Positions 8,833-16,665 of a stretch of 64,000 bases of DNA are shown in pieces (position 1 is the first letter of the stretch; the number at the start of each line of letters is the position of its first letter). Position numbers and translations under genes: made by a program. The notes beneath the pieces are model-generated. The model was not told the origin of the DNA. It was given only the letters and a program-made list of their open reading frames with translations, and did no database searches. The stretch is from JANQPX01 sp039197065 (GTDB taxonomy: Bacteria > Pseudomonadota > Alphaproteobacteria > Geminicoccales > Geminicoccaceae), in contig JBCCUL010000017.1 of assembly GCA_039197065.1 (NCBI GenBank), positions 101,612-165,611 on the forward strand, read 5' to 3'.

Positions 8833-9891
8833 ATGCGTCGACTGCTTGTTTCTTTGTCACTCTGCACATTTCTTGCGCTCTCACCACTCACACCTGCCCA
8901 AGCACAAGGCAAAACCGACTTCAGCATCGCCTGGTCGATCTATGTCGGGTGGATGCCCTGGGGGTGGGCCGCCGATGAAGGCATCGTCCAGAAATGGGCG
9001 GACAAATACGGCATCACCATCGAGGTGGTGCAGATCAACGACTATATCGAGAGCATCAATCAGTTTACTGCAGGCGCCTTCGACGGCACGGTCATGACCA
9101 ACATGGACGCGCTCACCATCCCCGCGGTCGGCGGCGTCGACAGCACCGCCCTGATCGTCGGCGATTTTTCCAACGGCAATGATGGGATCGTCTCCAAGAC
9201 CGCCGGCGACATTGCAGGCTTGAAGGGTGCGAGCGTCAACCTCGTCGAGCTCTCCGTCTCCCATTATCTGCTCGCCCGGGCGCTGGAAAGCGCCGGTCTC
9301 GCCGAGCGCGATCTCACCGTCGTCAACACGTCGGACGCGGATCTTGTGTCCGTCTTCACGTCGACCGACGATGTCGAGCATGTGGTCACCTGGAACCCGC
9401 TACTCGCCGAGGTCGCGGCATATCCGGATGCGACCAAGCTGTTCGACTCGAGTGAGATTCCCGGCGAGATCATCGACATGATGGTGGTCAACACCGAGAC
9501 TCTCGACGCCAATCCTGACTTCGGCAAAGCCTTGGTCGGCGCCTGGTACGAAACGATGAGCATCATGATGGGCGATGATGACGCTGCGATCGCGGCGCGC
9601 ACCGCGATGGGTGAAGCTGCCGGGACGGATCTTGCCGGATACGACGCGCAGCTCGCCAGCACCGAAATGTTCTTCGAGCCCGCTGACGCCGTTGCCTTTA
9701 CGCTCAGCCCCGATCTGATCACCACCATGGACAATGTTCGCAGCTTCTCGGACGATCATGGGCTGATCGAAGGCGGCAAAGACTTCGTCGGCATCGCTTT
9801 TCCCGGCGGCGAAGTTCTGGGCGATGACGCCAATATCAAGCTGCGCTTCACCGAGGAATACATGAAGATGGCGGCGGACGGCGCGCTCTAG
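8833..9891 (+). CDS. ABC transporter substrate-binding protein, probable guanidine uptake
   Basis: A periplasmic binding protein of the NitT/TauT-like fold, of the type found beside urea carboxylase and guanidine-riboswitch genes. A clean signal peptide (MRRLLVSLSLCTFLALSPLTP.., cleavage after AQA) precedes the mature start KTDFSIAWSIYVGWMPWGWA, a family hallmark. FDGTVMTNMDALTIPAVGGVD and VVTWNPLLAEV follow. GAGGAGG lies 5 bases before the ATG. It is first in a transcript headed by the riboswitch and continues with a permease 7 bases downstream. The guanidine ligand is inferred from the riboswitch and from the ureohydrolase; similar proteins are commonly annotated as urea or taurine binding. 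Confidence 0.85.
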   Translation: MRRLLVSLSLCTFLALSPLTPAQAQGKTDFSIAWSIYVGWMPWGWAADEGIVQKWADKYGITIEVVQINDYIESINQFTAGAFDGTVMTNMDALTIPAVGGVDSTALIVGDFSNGNDGIVSKTAGDIAGLKGASVNLVELSVSHYLLARALESAGLAERDLTVVNTSDADLVSVFTSTDDVEHVVTWNPLLAEVAAYPDATKLFDSSEIPGEIIDMMVVNTETLDANPDFGKALVGAWYETMSIMMGDDDAAIAARTAMGEAAGTDLAGYDAQLASTEMFFEPADAVAFTLSPDLITTMDNVRSFSDDHGLIEGGKDFVGIAFPGGEVLGDDANIKLRFTEEYMKMAADGAL

Positions 9892-9898
9892 GCGGCGC

Positions 9899-10708
9899 AT
9901 GCGTCGTTTCATCAATCGACGACCTGGCCCGCAGGCGGGGCTGCTTCTGGCGGCCCTTCCCTTTCTGTTGCTGATCGGCATCTATCTCGCAGCATCGAAT
10001 GCCAGGCTCGCCGAGAATCCCAAGGACAAACTGCTGCCTGCGCCCTCCAGCTTTGTCGAATCCATGAAGGAAATGGCGTTCGAGGAGGACAAGCGAAGCG
10101 GCCAGCTGCTGTTCTGGGCGGACACGGCTGCCAGCCTCAAGCGCCTGGGCATCGGCATCGCCGTCGCCGTTCTGATCGGGCTGAGCGTCGGTCTGGCGAT
10201 CGGCCTCTTTCCCTATGCGAGGTCGACGTTCGATCCGTTCGTTGCCGTGCTGTCGATGATCCCGCCGCTTGCGGTTCTGCCGATCCTTTTCATTACGTTC
10301 GGCCTGGGTGAACTTTCCAAGGTCGTGCTGATCATCGTGGGCATCGCCCCCTTTCTCATTCGGGACGTGGCCTTTCGCGTGCGTGAACTGCCGGAGGAAC
10401 TCCTGGTCAAAGCCCAGACCCTGGGCGCCTCCTCCTGGCAGATCCTGCTTCGGATCGCAGGCCCCATGGTGATGCCTCGTCTGATCGGCGCCCTTCGCCT
10501 GTCGCTGGGTCCCGCCTGGCTGTTCCTGATCGCGGCGGAAGCGATCGCGGCGACCGAGGGGCTCGGCTATCGCATCTTCCTGGTCCGCCGCTTTCTTGCG
10601 ATGGACGTAATCCTTCCCTATGTCGCCTGGATCACGCTGCTCGCCTTCCTGATGGACTGGGCTCTGGCGCGCCTGTCGCGAAGGTACTTTCCATGGGCGG
10701 AAAAATGA
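9899..10708 (+). CDS. ABC transporter permease, probable guanidine uptake
   Basis: An inner-membrane permease of the BPD_transp_1 family, about 269 residues with around six membrane helices (for example LLLAALPFLLLIGIYLAA, IGIAVAVLIGLSVGLAIGLF, FVAVLSMIPPLAVLPILFI). The EAA loop that contacts the ATPase is visible as TLGASSWQILLRIAGPMVMPRL. It begins 7 bases after the binding-protein gene, so the two are co-transcribed. The gap to the ATPase gene is unusually long (370 bp) and contains a palindromic repeat. Confidence 0.85.
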   Translation: MRRFINRRPGPQAGLLLAALPFLLLIGIYLAASNARLAENPKDKLLPAPSSFVESMKEMAFEEDKRSGQLLFWADTAASLKRLGIGIAVAVLIGLSVGLAIGLFPYARSTFDPFVAVLSMIPPLAVLPILFITFGLGELSKVVLIIVGIAPFLIRDVAFRVRELPEELLVKAQTLGASSWQILLRIAGPMVMPRLIGALRLSLGPAWLFLIAAEAIAATEGLGYRIFLVRRFLAMDVILPYVAWITLLAFLMDWALARLSRRYFPWAEK

Positions 10709-10790
10709 TGATGTCCCTGGAAAATCTCGACTGCCGGCGGCAGTGTTTACGTTCCTTTAACCAGGATGGGCTAGCGTCGCCAAGCCTTGT

Positions 10791-10868
10791 CGGTCCATGC
10801 GACCCTGGGAGTCCGAGCCAAGCGACTGTTTCCTCCGGGCGGGCGGACTCCCAGGGTCGCATGGACCG
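10791..10868. repeat. Palindromic repeat element, copy 1 (perfect 25 bp inverted repeat)
   Basis: Positions 10791-10815 (starting CGGTCCATGCGACCCTGGGA) are the exact reverse complement of 10844-10868, with a 28-base spacer. It fills the 370 bp gap between permease and ATPase genes, where no CDS is supported. Related copies lie at 18945-18976 (half) and 21352-21428. The left flank (TTACGTTCCTTTAACC, from 10747) resembles the reverse complement of the right flank of the 21.4 kb copy, so the mobile unit may be near 150 bp. Confidence 0.9.
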
Positions 10869-11078
10869 AAAAACACTGTGCCACTTAGGGGCTAACAAAG
10901 AGTTACGACGGCGTTGGGCCAAGGTGGTGATCGAGCTTCGCCCAACGGCAGGCCGACGAGGTCTTCGGCAGCACTGGCCATCGCGATGTTTGGCCGTCGC
11001 GTCAAATACCGTGTCGATGTGGCCGGACGCGTGCATGGGCCCGGCAAAGCCCCCCGTTCATCACCTCGCGAGCGTGTC

Positions 11079-11903
11079 ATGAGCGCCGTCGTCGTCGAGA
11101 ACTTAGAGAAATCCTATGACGGCCAGCCCATAATCGAGAGCATCGACCTCGACATCGCCTCAGGCAGCTTCGTCACCATCGTCGGTGCGTCCGGCTGCGG
11201 CAAGAGCACCTTTTTGCGCATGCTGCTCGGTCAGGAACAGCCGACCCATGGGCGGATCATGGTCGACGGCGAACCGCTTCCTGACGAGCCCAGCCCAGAG
11301 CGCGGCATCGTCTTTCAGCGCTATTCCGTGTTTCCGCATTTAAGCGTGCTGGACAATGTCATCCTGGGTCTCGAGTTCATGGCGGCGCCTTGGACCGGCC
11401 GCCTCTTTGGGCGGCAACGCCGCCAGGCGGAACAAGAGGCTGAACGCATGATCGAAGCGGTCGGGCTCGATCATGTGCGGGACGCGCGCCCCGCGTCGCT
11501 TTCCGGCGGCATGCAACAGCGGCTCGCGATCGCTCAGGCGCTGATTCTTAAGCCGAAGATCCTGCTGCTGGACGAGCCGTTCGGCGCCCTCGATCCCGGC
11601 ATTCGCGACGACATGCATGCGCTGATGACCGATCTATGGCGCGAGACCGGCATGACGGTTTTCATGGTCACCCACGACCTGCGCGAAGCGTTCAAGCTTG
11701 GCACGCGCGTGCTAACCTTCGATAAGATACGCCATGATCCCCATGCGCCCGAGGCCTATGGCGCCACCATCACCTATGATCTGGAAGGTCGCCAGCGGCG
11801 CGCCGGCAGCGAGCCCCAACCGGCTGACCTGACGGAGGCAAGCGAGCAAGATGGAGTTACCCATGACGACCAGCCGGATCCGCCCCCAGCATCTGCCGCA
11901 TGA
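11079..11903 (+). CDS. ABC transporter ATP-binding protein, probable guanidine uptake
   Basis: Cytoplasmic ATPase of the same importer. Walker A is GASGCGKST, the Q-loop GIVFQRYSVFPHLSV, the ABC signature LSGGMQQRLAIAQAL, Walker B ILLLDEPFGALDP, and the switch His lies in MVTHDLREA. The ORF extends 55 codons upstream to 10914, but homology to ABC ATPases begins at MSAVVVENLEKSYDGQP, so the ATG at 11079 is chosen; the upstream part lies in the repeat-bearing spacer. The C-terminus overlaps the start of the ureohydrolase gene by about 40 bases, indicating translational coupling. Confidence 0.87.
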   Translation: MSAVVVENLEKSYDGQPIIESIDLDIASGSFVTIVGASGCGKSTFLRMLLGQEQPTHGRIMVDGEPLPDEPSPERGIVFQRYSVFPHLSVLDNVILGLEFMAAPWTGRLFGRQRRQAEQEAERMIEAVGLDHVRDARPASLSGGMQQRLAIAQALILKPKILLLDEPFGALDPGIRDDMHALMTDLWRETGMTVFMVTHDLREAFKLGTRVLTFDKIRHDPHAPEAYGATITYDLEGRQRRAGSEPQPADLTEASEQDGVTHDDQPDPPPASAA

Positions 11904-13050
11904 GCGGCGTTACCATCATCCCAGCTACGAAAAGCTGAACAGCCAGGGCTGGCGCGCGGTCGAGGCCGAAGGCAAGCTCTCCGGCAAGGGCTGGGCAAAG
12001 GAGGTGAAGTGGGCGCTCGACATGGGCCTCCCCGGCGCCGACAGCATCACCGACAAGTCGATCCCCACCTTTGCCCGCGGCGAACTTCCCCACTTCGCCG
12101 GCATCAACACCTTCCTGAAGGCCCCCTATGTCGAGGACGTCAAGGACGTCGGGAAGTATGATGCCGCCGTGGTCGGCATCCCTTTCGACAGCGGCACCAC
12201 CTATCGCCCCGGGACCCGGTTCGGACCGCAAGGGATCCGCCGGATCTCAGCCTTGTATACGCCCTATAACTACGAGATGGGCGTCGATCTCCGGGAACAG
12301 ATGACGCTGTGTGACGCCGGCGACGTCTTCACGATACCGGCCAATCTGGAGAAGAGCTTCGATCAGATCAGCCGCGGCGTAAGCCATATCGCCTCCTCCG
12401 GCGCGTTGCCGGTGATGCTCGGCGGCGATCACTCCATCGGCTTTCCCTGCGTGCGCGGCATCGCGCAATGCACATCGAAGAAGATCGGCATCATCCACTT
12501 CGATCGCCATATCGACATCCAGGAAAAGGACCTGGACGAGCGCATGCATACCACGCCCTGGTATTGGGCGACCGAGCTCGACAATGTGCCGGCCAAGAAT
12601 CTCGTCCAGGTGGGCATCGGCGGCTGGCAGGTGCCGCGTCCCGGCGTCAAGGAAGCGAGGAAGCGCGAAACCAATGTGCTCACCATCGACGACATGGAAA
12701 AGCTCGGCATCGAGAAGACGGCGGAGATCGCGCTTGAACTCGCCTGGGACGGCGTCGATGCGGTCTATATCAGCTTCGACATCGACAGCGTGGATTGCGG
12801 CTTCGTGCCCGGCACCGGCTGGCCGGAGCCCGGCGGCTTTCTGCCGCGCGAAGCCCTGAAGCTGCTGGGCCTCGTGGTCAAGGAAGGCATCTGCGGCCTC
12901 GAGGTGGTCGAAGTCAGCCCGCCCTACGACACCTCCGACATCACGGCCCTGCTTGGCACGCGCGTGGTCGTCGAGGCGCTGGGCACATTGGTCGCCCACG
13001 GCAAGATGGGCAGCCACAAAGGGATCATCGACAAGCCAGTGAGTTATTGA
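11863..13050 (+). CDS. Ureohydrolase of the guanidine hydrolase (guanidinase) type
   Basis: An arginase/agmatinase-fold metallohydrolase predicted to split guanidine into urea and ammonia. Metal-ligand motifs are GGDHS (His190), FDRHID (Asp214, His216, Asp218) and SFDIDS (Asp306, Asp308), followed by GFVPGTGWPEPGG. The Arg between Asp214 and His216, where arginases and agmatinases usually have Ala, and the long N-terminal extension (about 90 residues before the core, ending HFAGINTFLKAPYVED) match the GdmH-like group rather than agmatinases. Known members of that group use nickel. The ATG at 11863 has GGAG 5 bases upstream; a longer start at 11851 is possible. Placement behind a guanidine riboswitch and importer and ahead of urease genes supports the substrate. 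Confidence 0.88.
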   Translation: MTTSRIRPQHLPHERRYHHPSYEKLNSQGWRAVEAEGKLSGKGWAKEVKWALDMGLPGADSITDKSIPTFARGELPHFAGINTFLKAPYVEDVKDVGKYDAAVVGIPFDSGTTYRPGTRFGPQGIRRISALYTPYNYEMGVDLREQMTLCDAGDVFTIPANLEKSFDQISRGVSHIASSGALPVMLGGDHSIGFPCVRGIAQCTSKKIGIIHFDRHIDIQEKDLDERMHTTPWYWATELDNVPAKNLVQVGIGGWQVPRPGVKEARKRETNVLTIDDMEKLGIEKTAEIALELAWDGVDAVYISFDIDSVDCGFVPGTGWPEPGGFLPREALKLLGLVVKEGICGLEVVEVSPPYDTSDITALLGTRVVVEALGTLVAHGKMGSHKGIIDKPVSY

Positions 13051-13051
13051 C

Positions 13052-13513
13052 ATGCATGATCATCACGAGGATCAGGCAGGTCCCGGACATAACCACCCAC
13101 CGACAGCAGCCCAGTGGCAAACACCCCATCTTCACAGCGGCACCAAGGCCCAAGTCGACGATCAGCACGATGCTGATCTGGTGGAGGAGAGTTTCGTCGA
13201 AGGCTTTCAAGCGGCGAGCGACCCGACCAGTTTTCTCAGGCTTGCCGGCATCGCCTTCACGGCAACCGACGATGCAGGGCGAACCCTCAGTCTTCTCCGC
13301 GTTCAGCTGGATCAGGCGACCGACGTGGGCTCCGTCACCCCGCATCTCGGCGGACGAAGCTACCGCTATGATCCGCTGCCGGCAAAGCTGGTGTCCCGTC
13401 GGAGAGACCTGCGCTTCATCTACCACGACGGTGAGACTCTGCGGACATTGACGTTCATCGAGGCAAGGCAGCTATCGATGTCGAAAACGGAAACAGGCAC
13501 GACTGAGACGTGA
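13052..13513 (+). CDS. Small histidine-rich protein coupled to the guanidine hydrolase
   Basis: A 153-residue protein of no family I recognise. Its first 30 residues hold eight histidines (MHDHHED, GHNHPP, PHLHSG), suggesting a metal-binding tail; the rest is a compact acidic/basic domain with SFVEGFQAASDPTSFLRLAGIAF and a C-terminal RDLRFIYHDGETLRTLTFIEA. No signal peptide or membrane helix is seen, so it should be cytoplasmic. Its ATG lies one base after the hydrolase stop codon and the next element is a terminator, so it is the last gene of the guanidine transcript. Guanidine hydrolase in cyanobacteria needs HypA/HypB-like nickel chaperones, which are absent here; a nickel-handling role for this protein is my inference. 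It could also be a simple hydrolase partner. Confidence 0.75.
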   Translation: MHDHHEDQAGPGHNHPPTAAQWQTPHLHSGTKAQVDDQHDADLVEESFVEGFQAASDPTSFLRLAGIAFTATDDAGRTLSLLRVQLDQATDVGSVTPHLGGRSYRYDPLPAKLVSRRRDLRFIYHDGETLRTLTFIEARQLSMSKTETGTTET

Positions 13514-13538
13514 CTGCTCAATAAGCGACCAAAGAAAA

Positions 13539-13589
13539 GGCGGCAGCGCTCAAATCCACGGCAACCTCAAAGCGAACTGCCGCTTTTTT
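13539..13589 (+). terminator. Rho-independent terminator after the guanidine operon
   Basis: GGCGGCAGCGCT (13539 onward) can pair with AGCG-AA-CTGCCGC (ending 13583) around a loop of about 20 bases, followed by six T residues at 13584-13589. It separates the guanidine transcript from the urea/urease transcript. Confidence 0.7.
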
Positions 13590-13616
13590 ACGACATTTGA
13601 GGCGTTTTCTTCCTAA

Positions 13617-13632
13617 TGGCACGCCGCTTGCT
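13617..13632 (+). promoter_or_regulatory. Near-perfect sigma-54 promoter of the urea operon
   Basis: TGGCACGCCGCTTGCT matches the RpoN consensus TGGCACG-N4-TTGCW, with GG at 13618 and GC at 13630 ten bases apart. It lies 57 bases upstream of the urtA start and downstream of the terminator. It implies that urea uptake and urease are switched on with an enhancer-binding protein, most likely NtrC. Confidence 0.85.
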
Positions 13633-13688
13633 CAGTTTCTGATCACCATAGATTCGATCAGCAAACCAAGTGATCAGAAGGAGAGGTC

Positions 13689-14987
13689 ATGGGCGGACTC
13701 AAACAAAAGCGGACGTCAATTCTATCGGCTGCCGCAGCACTTTCGATGCTCGTCGCAGGCGCTGCCAATGCGGAAGATGACACCATCAAGGTCGGCGTGC
13801 TGCACTCGCTCTCGGGCACGATGGCGATCAGCGAGACGACGTTGAAGGACGTCATGCTGATGCTCATCGAAAAACAGAATGAAGAAGGCGGCGTGCTCGG
13901 CAAGATGCTGGAGCCCGTCGTGGTCGATCCCGCGTCCGACTGGCCGCTCTTCGCCGAAAAGGCGCGCGAGCTGATCGAGGTCGAGGGTGTCGCAGCGACC
14001 TTCGGTTGCTGGACCTCGGTTTCGCGAAAGTCGGTGCTGCCGGTTTTCGAGGAGCTGAACAGCCTTCTCTTCTATCCCGTCCAATATGAGGGCGAGGAAA
14101 GCTCGAAAAACGTCTTCTACACGGGCGCCGCTCCGAATCAGCAGGCCATTCCCGCCGTCGACTATCTGATGGAAGAGGAAAGCGTGGGGCGCTGGGTCCT
14201 CGCCGGCACGGACTACGTCTATCCGCGCACCACCAACAAGATCCTCGAAGCCTACCTGAAGGACAAGGGCGTGGCTGACGAGGATATGATGATCAACTAC
14301 ACGCCGTTCGGTCATGCCGACTGGCAGACGATCGTCGCCGACATCAAAGCCTTCGGCAGCGCCGGCAAGAAGACCGCCGTCGTCTCGACCATCAATGGCG
14401 ACGCGAATGTGCCGTTCTACAAGGAACTCGGCAATCAGGGCATCGCGGCGGAAGACATTCCGGTCGTCGCTTTCTCCGTCGGTGAAGAGGAGCTCGCCGG
14501 CATCGACACCGAGCCCCTCGTCGGTCATCTTGCCGCCTGGAACTACTTCATGAGCGTCGAGAGCGACGAGAACGATGAGTTCATCGAGGACTGGCATGAA
14601 TTCATCGGCGACGAGGACCGCGTCACCAACGACCCGATGGAAGCCCACTATATCGGCTTCCAGATGTGGGTCGAGGCCGTTGAAAAGGCCGGCACCACCG
14701 ATCCGGATGCGGTGATCGACGCCATCGTCGGCGTGACCGTGCCCAACCTTTCGGGCGGCTACTCCGCGATGATGCCGAACCACCACATCACCAAGCCCGT
14801 GCTGATCGGCGAGATCCAGGACGATGGTCAATTCGATATCGTCTACGAGACGCCCGGTCTCGAAGTCGGCGATGCCTGGTCCGACTTTCTCCCGGACAGC
14901 AAGGACCTGATCTCCGACTGGCGCGCCCCGATGCGCTGCGGCAACTTCAATGTCGCCACCGGCAAATGCGGCGGCAGCGAGAGCTAG
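13689..14987 (+). CDS. urtA: Urea ABC transporter substrate-binding protein UrtA
   Basis: Periplasmic urea receptor of the branched-chain amino acid (HAAT) binding-protein fold. A signal peptide (KRTSILSAAAALSMLVAGAANA, cleaved before EDD) is followed by DTIKVGVLHSLSGTMAISE, the UrtA hallmark, then ATFGCWTSVSRKSVLPVFEE and LLFYPVQYEGEESS, which are typical of urea/amide receptors. AAGGAGAGG stands before the ATG. About 432 residues, normal for the family. First gene of the transcript that starts at the sigma-54 promoter at 13617. Confidence 0.95.
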   Translation: MGGLKQKRTSILSAAAALSMLVAGAANAEDDTIKVGVLHSLSGTMAISETTLKDVMLMLIEKQNEEGGVLGKMLEPVVVDPASDWPLFAEKARELIEVEGVAATFGCWTSVSRKSVLPVFEELNSLLFYPVQYEGEESSKNVFYTGAAPNQQAIPAVDYLMEEESVGRWVLAGTDYVYPRTTNKILEAYLKDKGVADEDMMINYTPFGHADWQTIVADIKAFGSAGKKTAVVSTINGDANVPFYKELGNQGIAAEDIPVVAFSVGEEELAGIDTEPLVGHLAAWNYFMSVESDENDEFIEDWHEFIGDEDRVTNDPMEAHYIGFQMWVEAVEKAGTTDPDAVIDAIVGVTVPNLSGGYSAMMPNHHITKPVLIGEIQDDGQFDIVYETPGLEVGDAWSDFLPDSKDLISDWRAPMRCGNFNVATGKCGGSES

Positions 14988-15029
14988 TTTTTGTCACTGA
15001 ACCTCGCATACGGGTGGAGCGGCAGCGCC

Positions 15030-16664
15030 ATGCTGCGCTCCACCCGGTTCTTGTTACCTATCGTCGCTCTGTTCTGGGGTCTCCTCGCTCTCACATTGAC
15101 CTCGGCACCGGCGGCAGCAAACGAAGAGCTTAGGCCGCTTATTCAGGCGCTGGCGGATGGCGGCTTCGACGACAAGGCCGAGGCGATCCAGGAGCTCGCC
15201 GCCACCGGCGATCCGATCGCAGCCCGCGTGCTTGAAGTCATGCGCGAGGGGGATCTCTACCAGCGCAAATCCGACGACCTCGTCGTCATCACCGAGAAGC
15301 AGAAACGCGAGCGCATCCTTTTCGATGCGATCACCGGCGAAGAGCTGGAGACGGTCAAAAGTCGCGCCGTCAGTAAAGTCAAAGTCAACAATCGCCTCCG
15401 CCGCCAGATCGACGGCTTGCTCGGCGCCATGACCCTCATGAGCGCCGACCGCGGCGTGCGGTTGCGCGCTGCGCGCGCGGTGTTTGATCGTACCAGCGTC
15501 GAGCAGTTGGAACCCGTGCGCGCGGCCTTGGAAGCCGAAGAAGACGCGGAGATCGCCGATATTCTACGCCAGGCCGAAGCCTCGATGGTCCTGAAGTCCG
15601 AGGAGTCCCTGGAAGCAAAACTCGCCGCGGTCGAGACACTCAAAGCCCGCGGCGATCGTGAAGCCATGGCCAGGCTGCGGTCAGCTTCGACTGACGACAC
15701 GATGCCCGAGCTGCAAGAGACCGCGCTCGCGGCCGTCGCCGCCATTGAGCGTCGGTATGAGATGCTGAGCATGGCGCAGAATGTCTATTATGGTCTGTCG
15801 CTCGGCTCGGTCCTTCTGCTCGCCGCCATCGGCCTCGCCATTACGTTTGGCGTGATGGGCGTGATCAACATGGCCCATGGCGAGATGGTCATGATCGGCG
15901 CCTATACCACCTTCGTCGTCCAGGAGGTGATTCGCCAGTCTGCTCCTTGGCTGTTCGACGCCTCTTTATTGATCGCCATCCCGCTTGCCTTTCTGATCGC
16001 CGGCGCCGTCGGAATCATGATCGAGCGCGGTATCATTCGTTTTCTCTACGGCCGTCCGCTCGAAACCCTGCTGGCGACCTGGGGCGTCAGCCTGATCCTG
16101 CAGCAGGCGGTGCGCTCGATCTTCGGGCCGACCAACCAACAGGTCGGCAACCCGTCTTGGATGGCGGGCGCCGTCGATCTCGGCGGCCTCACCTTCACCT
16201 ATAACCGTCTCTGGATCATTCTGTTTTCACTCGTCGTCCTGGCCTTGCTGATGCTGGTCCTGAAGAAGACCGCCTTCGGCCTGCAGATGCGCGCGGTTAC
16301 CCAGAACCGCCAGATGGCAGGCTCCATGGGTATACGCACCACCTGGGTCGACGCGATGACCTTCGGCCTGGGCTCCGGTGTTGCCGGCATCGCCGGGGTC
16401 GCCCTCTCGCAAATCGACAATGTCAGCCCGAATCTCGGGCAAAGCTACATCATCGACAGCTTCATGGTCGTGGTGTTCGGCGGGGTCGGCAATCTCTGGG
16501 GCACGCTGGTCGGCGCGATGACACTTGGCGTCGCCAACAAGTTTCTCGAGCCCTATGCTGGCGCCGTGCTCGCCAAGATCTTCGTGCTCGTGCTGATCAT
16601 CCTGTTCATTCAAAAACGCCCGCGCGGCCTCTTCGCGCTCAAGGGCCGAGCGGTGGAAACTTAG
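15030..16664 (+). CDS. urtB: Urea ABC transporter permease UrtB
   Basis: Inner-membrane permease of the LivH type with the long N-terminal periplasmic domain specific to UrtB. A signal-like segment (FLLPIVALFWGLLALTLTSAPAAA) precedes an alpha-helical, HEAT-like region (roughly residues 30-245), then about eight membrane helices beginning at NVYYGLSLGSVLLLAAIGLAI with FGVMGVINMAHGEMVMIGAY, the conserved permease block. The ATG at 15030 has GGAG upstream at a normal distance; an in-frame TTG at 14991 is rejected. It begins 43 bases after urtA and ends one base before urtC. Confidence 0.94.
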   Translation: MLRSTRFLLPIVALFWGLLALTLTSAPAAANEELRPLIQALADGGFDDKAEAIQELAATGDPIAARVLEVMREGDLYQRKSDDLVVITEKQKRERILFDAITGEELETVKSRAVSKVKVNNRLRRQIDGLLGAMTLMSADRGVRLRAARAVFDRTSVEQLEPVRAALEAEEDAEIADILRQAEASMVLKSEESLEAKLAAVETLKARGDREAMARLRSASTDDTMPELQETALAAVAAIERRYEMLSMAQNVYYGLSLGSVLLLAAIGLAITFGVMGVINMAHGEMVMIGAYTTFVVQEVIRQSAPWLFDASLLIAIPLAFLIAGAVGIMIERGIIRFLYGRPLETLLATWGVSLILQQAVRSIFGPTNQQVGNPSWMAGAVDLGGLTFTYNRLWIILFSLVVLALLMLVLKKTAFGLQMRAVTQNRQMAGSMGIRTTWVDAMTFGLGSGVAGIAGVALSQIDNVSPNLGQSYIIDSFMVVVFGGVGNLWGTLVGAMTLGVANKFLEPYAGAVLAKIFVLVLIILFIQKRPRGLFALKGRAVET

Positions 16665-16665
16665 G

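Noticed and set aside
10914..11078. The 55-codon N-terminal extension of the importer ATPase
   Set aside because: It lies in the repeat-bearing spacer, lacks homology to ABC ATPases, and a normal family start exists at 11079.
11863..13050. Agmatinase or arginase annotation for the ureohydrolase
   Set aside because: The Asp-Arg-His metal motif, long N-terminal extension and guanidine riboswitch context fit the guanidine hydrolase group better; no arginine or agmatine genes are nearby.
13722..14831. A 369-codon reverse ORF opposite urtA
   Set aside because: Shadow of a gene with a signal peptide and diagnostic UrtA blocks on the forward strand.
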